Assembly: GCA_026545225.1 (NCBI GenBank)
Contig: CM048851.1
Span: forward strand, 37,225,956 to 37,289,955
Origin: Cornus controversa
Lineage: Eukaryota; Streptophyta; Magnoliopsida; Cornales; Cornaceae
Length of the DNA: 64,000 nt
Direction of reading: 5' to 3'
Under the pieces are notes generated by a model. The model did no database searches, was not told the origin of the DNA, and was given only the letters and a program-made list of their open reading frames with translations. Position numbers and translations under genes: made by a program. Positions 13,437 through 24,910 of this stretch are shown in pieces (positions within the stretch are counted from its first letter, which is position 1; every line of letters starts with the position of its first letter).

Positions 13437-13555
13437 TCCTTCTTTGATACGGTTGGCATAGAGATGATATATGTTAGAGTTGACATAACTCTCACTTGAA
13501 GATGCCTGAATTCAGATGATGTTATTATTCATTACTGTAAGTCATGAAGTCGACC

Positions 13556-14146
13556 CATCGTTGTTAACAGAGACACAAACAACGTAGTTTTCTTCATTTA
13601 TACAATTACCATAAAAATAATGTATGCTCCGTAACTTTCTTTTAGATACATCTGAATTCAGACGATAAATTATTTATCGATACAAATCATAAAGTCATAT
13701 AAATTCAAACTTTTATGCAATAACAAGTGTCTTTGTCTAAAATTATTTTTTCCATCGTTGTCAACAGAGACACCTTTCAACATCGTTTTCTTCGTTCATA
13801 CAATTACCATAGAAATAATGTATGGTCCGTAACTTTCTTTTAGATACATTTGAATTCAGACGATAAATTATTTATCGATACAAATCATAAAGTCATATAA
13901 ATTCAAACTTTTATGCAATAACAAGTGTTTTTGTCTAAAATTATTTTTTCCATCGTTGTTAACAGAGACATCTTTCAGCGTCATTTTCTTCATTTATACA
14001 ATTACTATAGAAATAATGTATGGTCTATAACTTTCTTTTAGATACATCTGCATTCAGATGATAAATTATTCATCGATACAAATCATAAAGTTATAGAAAT
14101 TCGAACTTTTATACAATAACAAGTGTTTTTGTCTAAAATTATTTTT
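13556..14146 (+). repeat. 197-base tandem repeat, three units, upstream of POP copy 2
   Basis: Units start with CATCGTTGT at 13556, 13753 and 13951 (period 197-198). Each contains an AACAGAGACA box, TTTAGATACAT and CGATACAAATCATAAAGT. A degenerate further unit precedes 13556. The array ends about 570 bases before the POP copy 2 start codon, so it may lie in or next to its promoter. Confidence 0.85.
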
Positions 14147-14212
14147 GATGCGACTTGGGATCCACCTCTCTTTTAAGGAATAATTTTGTGTAGTGGATAC
14201 ATCTTTATAAGC

Positions 14213-14475
14213 CATGAAGTTGCTCGACTCATTGTCGTGACATGTGCGTCCACTAACATGAAATATGACCTATTCTCTGAAGTCGGACTCATCGTTGTGA
14301 CATGTGTGTCCACTAACGAAAATATGACAGTTTTTGTTTTTTGTTTTTTGTTTTTTTGTCTAAAACTATACAACTAAGTGCGATGGATTCAAGACTTGGG
14401 ATCGACCACTAATATCACCTTGAAGTCGCTCGACCGTTGTGACATGCGTGTTCACAATCATGAAAATATGACGAC
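14213..14475 (+). repeat. Imperfect short repeats near the POP copy 2 promoter
   Basis: Three related segments (about 14213-14273, 14279-14330 and 14421-14475) share GAAGT(T/C)G-CTCGAC or GGACTC, GTTGTGACATG and CACTAAC-GAAAATATGAC. They lie between the 197-base array and the core promoter. Confidence 0.55.
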
Positions 14476-14632
14476 ATAGTGGTGCTAAAATGGATACATC
14501 GCATACTCGAACCCCATATTGTCCACGTCTTTAGCTTCGGGTCGCATCGCACGAGAGAGATTATCGCAACAATGTTCTCATATGCACGCCACGCAAGCGT
14601 CACTGTCGTCCCTCGATTCAAACCCCTCCTCC

Positions 14633-14720
14633 TTATAAGTCACTCCCTCACACCCTTATTTCAAATATTTAAAAAACACTCGCATTCAAAACGCCTTCTC
14701 TATAGCTGCTCAAACCCTAG
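14633..14720 (+). promoter_or_regulatory. Probable core promoter and telo-box of POP copy 2
   Basis: A TATA-like TTATAAG lies at 14633-14639, about 85 bases before the start codon. A telo-box AAACCCTAG sits at 14712-14720, two bases before the ATG. Telo-boxes are common in 5' regions of plant housekeeping genes. The transcription start is inferred to lie near 14660-14670; nothing in the sequence fixes it. Confidence 0.4.
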
Positions 14721-14721
14721 A

Positions 14722-17700
14722 ATGGGTTCGATTTCCGCCATGGACGTGCCATTGCAGTATCCAGTAGCTCGCAGAGACGAGTCCGTCGTAGATAACTATC
14801 ACGGAGTTGACGTCCCCGATCCTTATCGATGGTAAACCACAGTCAAATCAATTATCTCAATGTTGTATTATGTCCTTTTCTGTTTGGAAGGAAAGAAAAT
14901 TCTTTAGCACATGCTTTTATGTTATGTTAATATTGTAAATGTCAATACTTTATCATTTATTCATGTCTAAAACTGTTCGGTACTTGGAATTTGTTTTGCA
15001 ATAGCATTTGTTTTTCCCTGGAATTGTTTTCTGTTGGAAACAATTAACAAACAGTTTTTTTCGAGAAAGTGTGATGGATATTGGTTTGATTGTTCTGCTT
15101 AGTCTGGAAAATCTCAACGTCAATGAATGATCTCAATGTGTTATTTCCTTTTGTTTGGAAAGAAAGTACAATTCTTTAGCACATTTGTTTTTATAATATC
15201 GTAAATGTCAATAATTTATCATGTCTTTATGTGTGAGACATTGGAATTTGTTTTCCGTTTTTTTTTTCCTTGCAAATGTTTTCTGTTTTTCCTTGGAAAT
15301 GTTTTCTGTTCAAACAAGCAGGTGTTATTTACAGGTGTTTTGAAAAATTTGACAGATGTTGGTTTGATTGTTGTGCTTAGGCTTGAAAATCCTGATGCCG
15401 AAGAGGTGAAAGAGTTTGTTCAGAAGCAGGTGAATTTGTCTGAATCGGTGCTTAAGACGTGTGATACGAGAGACAAGCTTCGAGAGAAGCTCACAATGCT
15501 TTATGATCATCCGCGCTATGAAGCTCCATTCAGGCGAGGGAACAAGTACTTTTACTTCCATAATACTGGTCTTCAGCCCCAAAAAGTGCTCTACGTGCAG
15601 GTTCGTATATTGTACTTGGAATTCAGAAGAGCTTTTTCTATTTTCATTCATAAATCAATGAATTCATTAGAAATTTTTTTCCAGGATAGTTTGGATGGAA
15701 AAGCAGAGGTTTTACTGGATCCGAATACGCTCAGTGAGGATGGAACAGTCTCGTTGAAATTTTCAGTTGTTAGTGAAGATGCTAAGTATTTGGCATACGG
15801 TCTTAGTTTTAGTGGCAGTGATTGGATCACAATCAAAGTTATGCGGGTTGACGACAAGACGGTTTTGTCTGACACCCTCTTATGGGTAAGTATTCATGGA
15901 CTATGAATTTATTTATTTGTATGTATGTACATGTGTAGTAAATAAATATATGTATACATTCTTCTATCCAAGTATGAACTTATTGGGTTTATGTATATAC
16001 ACACAAACATATTTATATATCTATGTTCTTTCAGGTTAAGTTTTCCACTATTAGCTGGACGCATGATAACAAAGGTTTTTTCTACAGTCGCTTTCCAGCT
16101 CCTAAGTAAGTGCAACTGCAATTGAGGTTTCTAGGATGCGCTACCCGCATCCTACCCAATCCCAGTGCCAAACTTTTCAATCTTTGCCCAACTCAGGATG
16201 TATGAAAAACTTTGAGAAATAACAAAATATAGCTCTTCAGTTTGGTTTTTCAATGACTTATTCAATTTCAAATGTTTTGGGAAAATATCAGATATGTTGT
16301 TATAATAGATTTTTCATATATCAGACAAAATAATGATGTATTACATGAGGAACAGTTAAATTGGTTACAGAATAGTGTTCCAAATATTCGGCTGTTGCTT
16401 ACTAATTCTGATCTGGAAAGTGTAAAATCTTCACATTTGGTCAAATTTGGCATCATGAATTATGCTAATTATGTTGCACCGGCTCTTTAATCTTAGTTTT
16501 CCTGGATTAAATGTGATGTTCATGACCGTCACAGAGAGAGAGAGAGAGAGATCTGTTTGTGATGTCAGCAGTTTTGGTTTTGCAGGGAGGGAGAAAAATT
16601 GGACGCTGGGACGGAGACTAGTACTAACTTAAATAATGAGCTGTACTATCATTTTGTTGGAACTGATCAGTCTGAAGATATTTTATGTATGAAGGATCCC
16701 GACTACCCAAAGAACTCGTTTTCAGCAGAAGTAACAGATGATGGAAAGGTAACAAGTTTTTTAACTTGCCAATATTGAGAATTTGCATATCACACCTTTG
16801 TAGGAAATTATCGTAAAACTCCTATTTTGCTGATGAATAGCAGGCATTTGCGGGTGTTTGTGTGAGTATTTATCTAACAAAAAAAAAACACAGAAAACAT
16901 AGAAACCTCTAATTGTTTGTGCACCATTGTTATTCTCTCAGACTATGGCGAGACTGATGCATTGGGATTAGAATCGCAGATGGGTCTATTAGCAACCATA
17001 ATTTTAAAATTACTTAAACTATGCTTTATGGAGTCAAAAAAGGGGATTTATGCCACCAACCTTTTTTGTTGAGTTGAGTTTACCTTCAGCAATTGGACTA
17101 ATGATAGGTGTGGAGTTCCCCATCTGTCATCCAGTTTTGTGAACCAATGAAGGCTGGCATTGATAAAGTTATGTTTGGGGTAATTACCAAAAAAGACTCA
17201 TGGTAGGGGATGCCATTAACTTGTCTTAGTGCATACGTCAATTTTGTTTAGTCTGGAGGATGTATATTTGTCTTGCCTCTTATTTATTTATTTATTGAGA
17301 ACTCTTTTTCTTTTGTACTTGTAATTAAATGGATTATCCATTTCCTATGATGAAAAGATTACTGTATAAATTTTTGAGTAGTTCATATTTTGCCTAACTT
17401 AAGCCCAGTGAGATTAAAGCTGCCATAAATTATTTTGTAACTGGACGAGTAATATATTATATTGGAATTTGAAGCTAAATACTCCATATATGTTTATTTG
17501 ATTTCTGACATCATTATTTTCTTCATATGCTGACTGGTATTGATCATTGAAATTCTGTTCTGAGTTGCGCAGCTGTACCCCACCTTAACAGTGGTTGCAT
17601 TATTTTACTTACTGCATTCAGACCTGCCTCTCATGATTGTGCCATCATGCTTATCGCTTAATTTTTAATTTTATGTGTGTGTGTGGGTGAGAGAGAGAGA

Positions 17701-20700
17701 GAGAGAGGCCAATTTGTGTCATTAACTCCTAGTTTAGCATCTTAGAACTCTATATTGTTTATAGTTCTAGCAAAATTTATTACAAAGACAGTCTGTATTT
17801 TATTTATTTTGAGTCAGTTTATTAGGACAAGACTTATTTACTCTCCCCCCTTGGGTCAGGTTCGGGACATTTAGCCTATGGGCTTTAATTACCCCTTTGA
17901 GTATACTAAGTTCTACAGTATTTTCTTTCTTCTTCTAATCTTGTTCTAGATATGTAAGATCTACTGGTTTTACGTAATCCGTGGCATAGAGTTTGAACCT
18001 ACGTAAGTGTTCCTAAATATGCTGTGCCATGAGTATGATTCTCTGTGAGCAGATGATAGGAAATTTTGGTTAAGCTCTTATCAAATGATTGATATGGATG
18101 ATCAAACAAGAACATGGGGAGAATTAAGTATTTTTGAATTTAGTTTATAGTATTAGGTTGATGATGACACTTTGGAGGAAACATGAAGAGCACTAAGCTC
18201 TGTAAGCAACACATAGAGATCTATGTCATGTCAGAATTATGATTATCTATCATTAATTTATATGCGCAATTTTTTCCTATATATTGAACTAATTCACTTT
18301 ACATCTCTGTTTGCATTATTTCATGATTGCCTGAATATCCATTTAAATTTTGTTTCTCTTTTTAAATATAGTCCTACATAAAATGATTATATTTTTTTTG
18401 CTAATTTTCCATATTTTTTGCAGTATGTTCTTCTGTATATTCACGAGAGTTGTGATCCCGTCAACAAAATTTATTATTGTGACATGTCTGCACTCCCTAA
18501 TGGGCTTGAAGGTCACAGGGGCCAAAAGGACCTGATTCCATTTGTTAAGCTTATTGACAATTTTGATGCATTTTATAAAGCTATTGCAAATGATGATACT
18601 GTGTTCACTTTTCTGACTAATAAGGATGCTCCGAAATATAAGTTAATCCGGGTAGATCTCAAAGAACCAAGTGCTTGGACAGATGTTGTCCAAGAAGCTG
18701 AAAAGGACGTGCTTGAATCGGCTGTGGCGGTTAATGGTAATCAAATGATTGTCTGTTACTTGAGTGATGTGAAACATGTCTTGCAATTAAGAGATTTGCA
18801 AACAGGTTCCTTGCTGCATCATTTACCCATTGACATCGGTACAGTTTATGGGGTTTCTGCTCGGCGAAAAGATAGTACAGTTTTTATTGAATTTGCTAGC
18901 TTCCTTACTCCTACCATTATTTATCAGTGCAACTTAGGGACCGAGCTTCCAGATATGAAAATATTCCGAGAAATTGTTGTCCCTCAATTTGACCGCACAG
19001 ATTTTCATGTTAACCAGGTAGCTGCTTTTATACTTTTCACATTTAGCATTAGAAACAGGTTGAGTTTTTTTTTTCCCCAGATAAAAGAAACAGGTTGAGT
19101 TGTTTCTATGTTAAGTGTTCATTTGGATGTTTCAAGTTATTTACTAGCCTTTGCTTGCGGATTGACGGGACCCATTTGATCATTAATTTCTTCAGACATG
19201 ATCCTCACGCTTATGTCAATTTTTTATTTTTATTTTTTTATGATGGATCTTACTTGAAAAGACCCTACCTTGTATATTCTAATTTCAGGTCTTGTTACCA
19301 TCTGACCAGAAAAGTATAGGATTTCTTAATTTCTCACACAAAAATGAAGAAAAAAAATTAGGACAAAAGAAAGAAAACAGTTATACTCACAAAAAAGTGT
19401 CGGATTTCTTAATGTTTTTTCTGGATGATATTTTCCCGGTTGGGAGTTTACCCTTGATGGTTTCAATCGAATGGTAGAGACATGTTTACTGGTTGATTTA
19501 GTTGGTACTATGTGGTATCTATTGTATTGTTTTATGGCCAGACACCTTAAACAGTTGAGTTTTGTTTGTATTGCTGCAATGTATGATTGCTTTGCTTTGT
19601 TTTTTCCTTGATATGTTGGCAACTTCTGCCTTTAGGTCTTGTCAATTTTCATAGAATTTTCATATGTTCTTTTCTGTGATCCTACTCATCGAGGGGAAAA
19701 TTTTGGTTCTTTACACCCTCTACTGAAATGCTTTGTATGATTGTTTGAAGTTTTGGAAAAGGGCGTCTTCGAGTTTGCTAAAGCTTGTTACCTACATCTG
19801 TCTTCTTTTTTTTTTTGATTGATTTTTTCATTTACAGGTTTTCTTTCATAGTAAGGATGGTACTCGAATACCTATGTTTATAGTGAGTAGAAAAAACATG
19901 CTTCTGGACAGATCACACCCGTGTTTGTTATATGCATATGGTGGATTTAACATCAGTATTACACCATCATTCAGCATTAGTCGTATTGTACTTGCAAGGA
20001 ATTTAGGTTCTATTGTCTGCATTGCAAACATTCGTGGTGGTGGAGAGTATGGAGAAGAATGGCATAAAGCTGGTTCCCTTGCAAAAAAACAGAATTGCTT
20101 TGATGACTTCATTTCTGCTGCTGAATATCTTGTCTCTGCTGGTTATACCCAGCCCAAAAAGTTGTGTATTGAAGGTGGAAGCAATGGTGGGCTTCTTATT
20201 GGGGCTTGCATCAATCAAGTATGGCATTGTTGGTTAATTCTTGGCCACATTTTAAATTTTATCCATCATGTTTATTGTTTTGTGTTTAAGCGTTCAATTG
20301 CTAAATTCTGTGGTTGCAGAGACCGGATCTTTTTGGCTGTGCACTTCCTATTGTGGGTGTTATGGACATGCTTAGATTCCACAAGTTCACTATAGGTTTG
20401 CCTATGTTCTTGTTTTTCTTTTTTTAAATATATTCTTGGTATGTTCTTAGGTTCACTTGGTAGATTTTTTTACCCATTTCTGATTTAGGCTTCTTTTTCT
20501 AGGTTATGCATGGACAAGTGACTTTGGCTCTTCAGAAAAGGAGGAAGAGTTCCATTGGCTAATCAAGTGAGTAATTTTATGCTCGTTACAGCATCTGGCT
20601 GCATCTTCTCACCGAGTGTTAATGCTTCAATTTTTGTGACATAATATCTTATATTCTATTGTTGTTTTAGATTCTGACTAATCTTGCAATCCTGAGTCCC

Positions 20701-22729
20701 GACGACCAATTTTATGAGGATTGTGTGTGGAGGAAGGGGTGTTCTAAATATATTTGATTGGGATTATTATTTTCTAAAATGCGATTGACTTGGATACAAT
20801 TTAAGTAAGTTTTTCTTATTACTTGAAAGGCCATTACTACCTATTTGTTCCTGTTAAACGAGGGTTCTGGGAGGCAGAGACTGGGTATTGGCATTATTTG
20901 CACAAGTGATTTTCCTCAGACTCGACCTGGGTTCTCACACTTGAGTCTTGACAGCCCAATTTCTTAAGCACTGCATCATGTAAAGACCCCCCACTTTTAT
21001 ATTACATCTAAGATGCACTAATTTACTTTATAACGTGATTAACTTTTTAAGTTCTGTGGTTCATGTTCACCACATTAACCCTAGCCAGTTAAACCAATTT
21101 ATTGTAGGATAAAAGGTCCAGTTCTAGTTATTAAAAGGAATAAAACAAAAAATCAGCATCTGTGCTGTAACAGTTTAGAAAGAGAAATAAAGTAGATTCT
21201 GAAAACCACTCAAATTAGATCCATATCATCAGTGTAAGAGGTTTAAATTAGAGATTAGCTTTGGAATTGAGATATTTTCCCCCAATTTCTATTATATTAT
21301 TTAGTAAAAGGAATTGCAAGTAGCAACGATATTATTGATAGATGCCTAATGCTTTTAGCTGATAAGTTGATACAATTTTTGGCATAACTATTGATGGGAC
21401 TTGTCTTCTTGATTTCATGTCCGGAACTCATTCATTCTTCTTGGGCTACTCCTTGCTGACAAAGACAGAATTGTGTTTGTTATTTTTTTTGTTAGAAAGT
21501 GATGTCTCTTCCATTTTTTGACAGAGTTGTCTCCTGAGCATGTTTTATTTTTGGCTTTTTTTCTTGCTTGGTGTTCTCTTGATAGCTGATATACTCTGTT
21601 GTTATCTTCGTTCCTTCTATCTTGGTAGGCTGTTTATTCATTCTTGATATATATTGTTCAACTGTTCTTTCAGGTACTCGCCACTACATAATGTCAGGAG
21701 ACCATGGGAAGAATCTCCTGATCAACCTTCTCAGTACCCACCCACCATGTTATTGACTGCTGATCATGATGATCGGGTCGTGCCATTACACACACTGAAG
21801 TTTTTAGCGGTGGGTTTTCTGTGTTGGAACTTAAGTTTTTTTTTTCCCCAATAAATGATTGGAAATTAAGTGTCTTTCTTCTCATGTCTTGTTTGCTTTC
21901 ATATGCCTAATATTGGAAGATAGGAGTAGTTTGTGAGTTCTTGCTTTCGTAATTACTGTTAAATTCTTTGTTATGAGGCCGAGTATAGATCTTGTGTAAT
22001 ATGGCATCATTATCATGATTAGACTGTTTAAGGTTGGACCCTATGAGATTTTTAAGACAATTGACTTTTGTAATATTCTGTTGAGTTGAAAAATCGAAAA
22101 TGTCTTTTTATCTCCGACTAATAAACATTTGGCAAAATTCTAAATTTAAGCAAAAAATTCATTTTGGATTGTGTAGAGAAAATATGGTAAAAATACTTGG
22201 AGACGATGATTGTGTAATTAGTGGTGTAGTTAGCTGAGTACAATGATTGTTATTTTATATTTGGTTTTTATTTATATATGTTTTGTACAATTGCTATTTC
22301 ATTTTGTTTTGTTATAAATCTTTTTTTTTTCTTTTCAATTTTCAGACCCTGCAGTATGTTCTATGCACAAGCTTGGAGAAAAGCCCCCAGACTAACCCAA
22401 TTATTGGTCGCATTGAATGTAAAGCTGGACACGGAGCTGGACGTCCGACTCAGAAAGTGGCAAGTGTTCTTCTACTAGATTTGATACTATCTCAGCTCCT
22501 TATTATTTATTTTCATTATTTGACAATGACTTGCCTTTTGACACCACCAAACCTTGAATTGAGTATGAGTAGTATTCATTTGGGCATGTGTGTTTGAGTG
22601 AATTTATTTATTGAAGGAATAAAATGAAATGATTTGGCTTTTGACTCCTGCAATGCAATGCAGATCGATGAAGCTGCAGACCGGTATAGCTTCATGGCTA
22701 AGATGGTGGGCGCGTCCTGGATTGATTAG
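14722..22729 (+). CDS. POP: Prolyl oligopeptidase, tandem copy 2 (complete)
   Basis: Complete prolyl oligopeptidase (S9A, post-proline cleaving). Exons: 14722-14831, 15381-15600, 15685-15885, 16035-16105, 16586-16748, 18424-19017, 19838-20218, 20320-20395, 20503-20566, 21674-21809, 22346-22459, 22664-22729. All phases join, giving 731 residues, the usual length of plant POP. The N-terminal domain begins with [20 protein letters not shown]; exons 2-6 encode the beta-propeller; the hydrolase domain follows. From homology to animal POP the triad is Ser568 (GGSNGG), Asp659 (DHDDRVV) and His701 (AGHGAG). The first in-frame ATG follows a telo-box and is preferred over Met7. Intron 11 uses a GC donor (22460). 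Tyr-Ala-Tyr-Gly-Gly replaces the more usual Y-G-Y-G-G near the oxyanion hole. Neighbours: duplicate copy upstream, PUS10 tail-to-tail downstream. Confidence 0.96.
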
Positions 22730-24715
22730 ATGATGCTGATGCTGATGCTGATGCTGATGCATATAAAGAACAGATTGTCACCAAAAAAGGCTGGAGAATC
22801 ATGTTATGCTCATGAGGAGAGTCATCTTACTTTATAATTGGAAATTAAATCGTGCGGTGCTGAATATAGCCTTATTATTATTATTATTTATACTAAAGCA
22901 ATAAAAAAAAGTTTCTCTGCTGAGCAACAATGGGTTCTCTTTTCCTTTTTGGGCTATCACTTATTATTATTACTAAACTACAGGAGAACTTGAGCACGAC
23001 TTCTACCTTTCAATCGATGTTTGACATTGAATGGTCACGGCTTACGTATACGCCAATAAGTCAATTTTTTTTAAAAAAAAATAGAACACGGTGATGGCCT
23101 GAACACACAGGCTAATATATAAATATAATTTTGACACAAAATTTGGACAGACACAGCAAATTTTAAAAGAAGAAAAGCACAACACAAGTCTTTCCATGTG
23201 GAACATTTGATCCCTGTAATTTATATAGTTAAAAAGATGAAACTATTCGAATATCAAAAATAATATACAATATTATATATATGATATTACTTATAATTGT
23301 AATTTTATTCATTACATATTGTGAATGTTATGTCAATTTTTTTTAAGGAAAAGGAGATTGGATACTTTGATATACCTTCTTAATAATGTTGTTTACCTTG
23401 CTGTCGTGCTTAAAGAGTAGAATGTGTTGGTTGAGTATGTGTTCGGTCAACTATCTGAAATAATAGAATCATTTTTAAGCTATGGACATAACCATAAAAT
23501 GTCAAACACATGTTCAAAAGTGTATATAAAATGTCAGCTATTCAAAATAATAGAATCATTTTTAAGTTATAAACACAGCCATAAAATGTCAAACACATGT
23601 TTGAAAGTGCCCATAAAATGTCAGCCAATTTGCAAAAGTTTTCGTGCTTTCTTAGATTGTGAACTCTGAATCCACAAGCTGCTTGTTCACTGCCATCACA
23701 ATCCCAGTGCAGCCAAATTTCAACGTGAACTCATAAATTAGACATCAGTAGCGAGAAGAAGCGACAAACAAGGATCATCAAGATCAATGTTGCCAGTTTT
23801 AAGGGGATTTTCATGAAGTTGATTTGTGTATCAAGATAAATTTTAGGGAAAATTACACTGACCTTCTCTGAGGTTTGATGTAATTACACCCAGCATCAAA
23901 ATAAAAGATTTTGTTACAATGACATCTCCTATAATAGAAATGCACTAACAGATGTTAATTTTTAGATTAAATGTCTATTATACCCTTAATATTATATTGA
24001 TAATTTGATATATTCTATTAATATCACAGCACCTTGGATGCTAAATCTGACAAATCAAAGTTGAATTCTGAAAAACAAACTTCATTGTTGCGTCCGGAAT
24101 GGTCCATTTAGCTAGGAACCAATTTGACTTGGTCAAAAATAGTCAAAATTGACTTACCAAAAAGTTCGCCGGAGAAGATGATCGAAAAAGTGCATGTTGT
24201 GGGAGAATATGGCCGGAACAGTAGTCGCTGGAATTCGCCGGAGTAGATGGTCGGAATAGTGCAGATCTGAAAATTCATCAGAGAAAATGACCAGAATAGT
24301 GCACATCGCCAGAAAATCACCGGAGAAGATGATCGAAACAGTGCATATATATATATATAAGTTGATGAGCATTTTTAATCTTTTCAACTAAATTTTTTGA
24401 CAAAACTAACAAAATTTTGGACGGAAAGAGTCTGTATCATAACGGACCAAACATCAGAGAGGTCATTGTAACAAAATTTATTAATTTAATTCCGGGTATA
24501 ATTAGGTCAAATCTCAGAAAAAGTTAGTGTAATTTATCCTAAATTTTAACAATTTCGACGGCTAATTGGTAAATTGAAAAAATCCATTTTCAATTTTTAA
24601 ATGACTATTTTGAGAACGTTACATGCACTGAATAATTTCTCATTATTACTGAAAATAAAAATATATATAATTTCTCATTTACCAAAAAGAATAATTTACT
24701 ATCACTTAAATAAAT
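16798..24715 (+). repeat. Segmental tandem duplication, unit B (in-window homology)
   Basis: Counterpart of unit A. The left limit given is only where the window allows comparison; the true unit starts earlier because it includes exons 1-5 of POP copy 2. The right limit lies about 200 bases before the PUS10 stop codon. Unit B gained the MITE at 23846-24539 and a small GATGCT expansion just after the POP stop codon (about 22730-22760). Confidence 0.8.
23846..24539. mobile_element. Mutator-like MITE with proven empty site
   Basis: The TIR starts GGGAAAATTACACTGACC and ends AGTGTAATTTATCC. It is flanked by a perfect 9-base duplication TAAATTTTA (23837-23845 and 24540-24548). The duplicated locus of unit A has a single TAAATTTTA at 10829-10837 and no insert, so insertion came after the segmental duplication. 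The interior (about 24155-24345) holds about four imperfect units of a CGCCGGAGAAGATGATCG-type minisatellite. No transposase. Confidence 0.85.
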
Positions 24716-24727
24716 CACCTTACAAAA

Positions 24728-24732
<5 letters not shown>

Positions 24733-24770
<38 letters not shown>
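24733..24770. repeat. TC/AC microsatellite
   Basis: A compound (TC)n-(AC)n run between the end of duplication unit B and the PUS10 stop codon. Confidence 0.9.
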
Positions 24771-24910
24771 GCAGACACTCAGCCTTTTCTTTTTTTCCAC
24801 TTTTCCTTCTGCTAATTGACAACCTGCTACTAGGAAAATGCAAATGTAAACTTTTTAGAATCTCTTCTAAGGCAAGTAAAAGCATCTATTTAGAGTACTC
24901 CATAGCGTTA

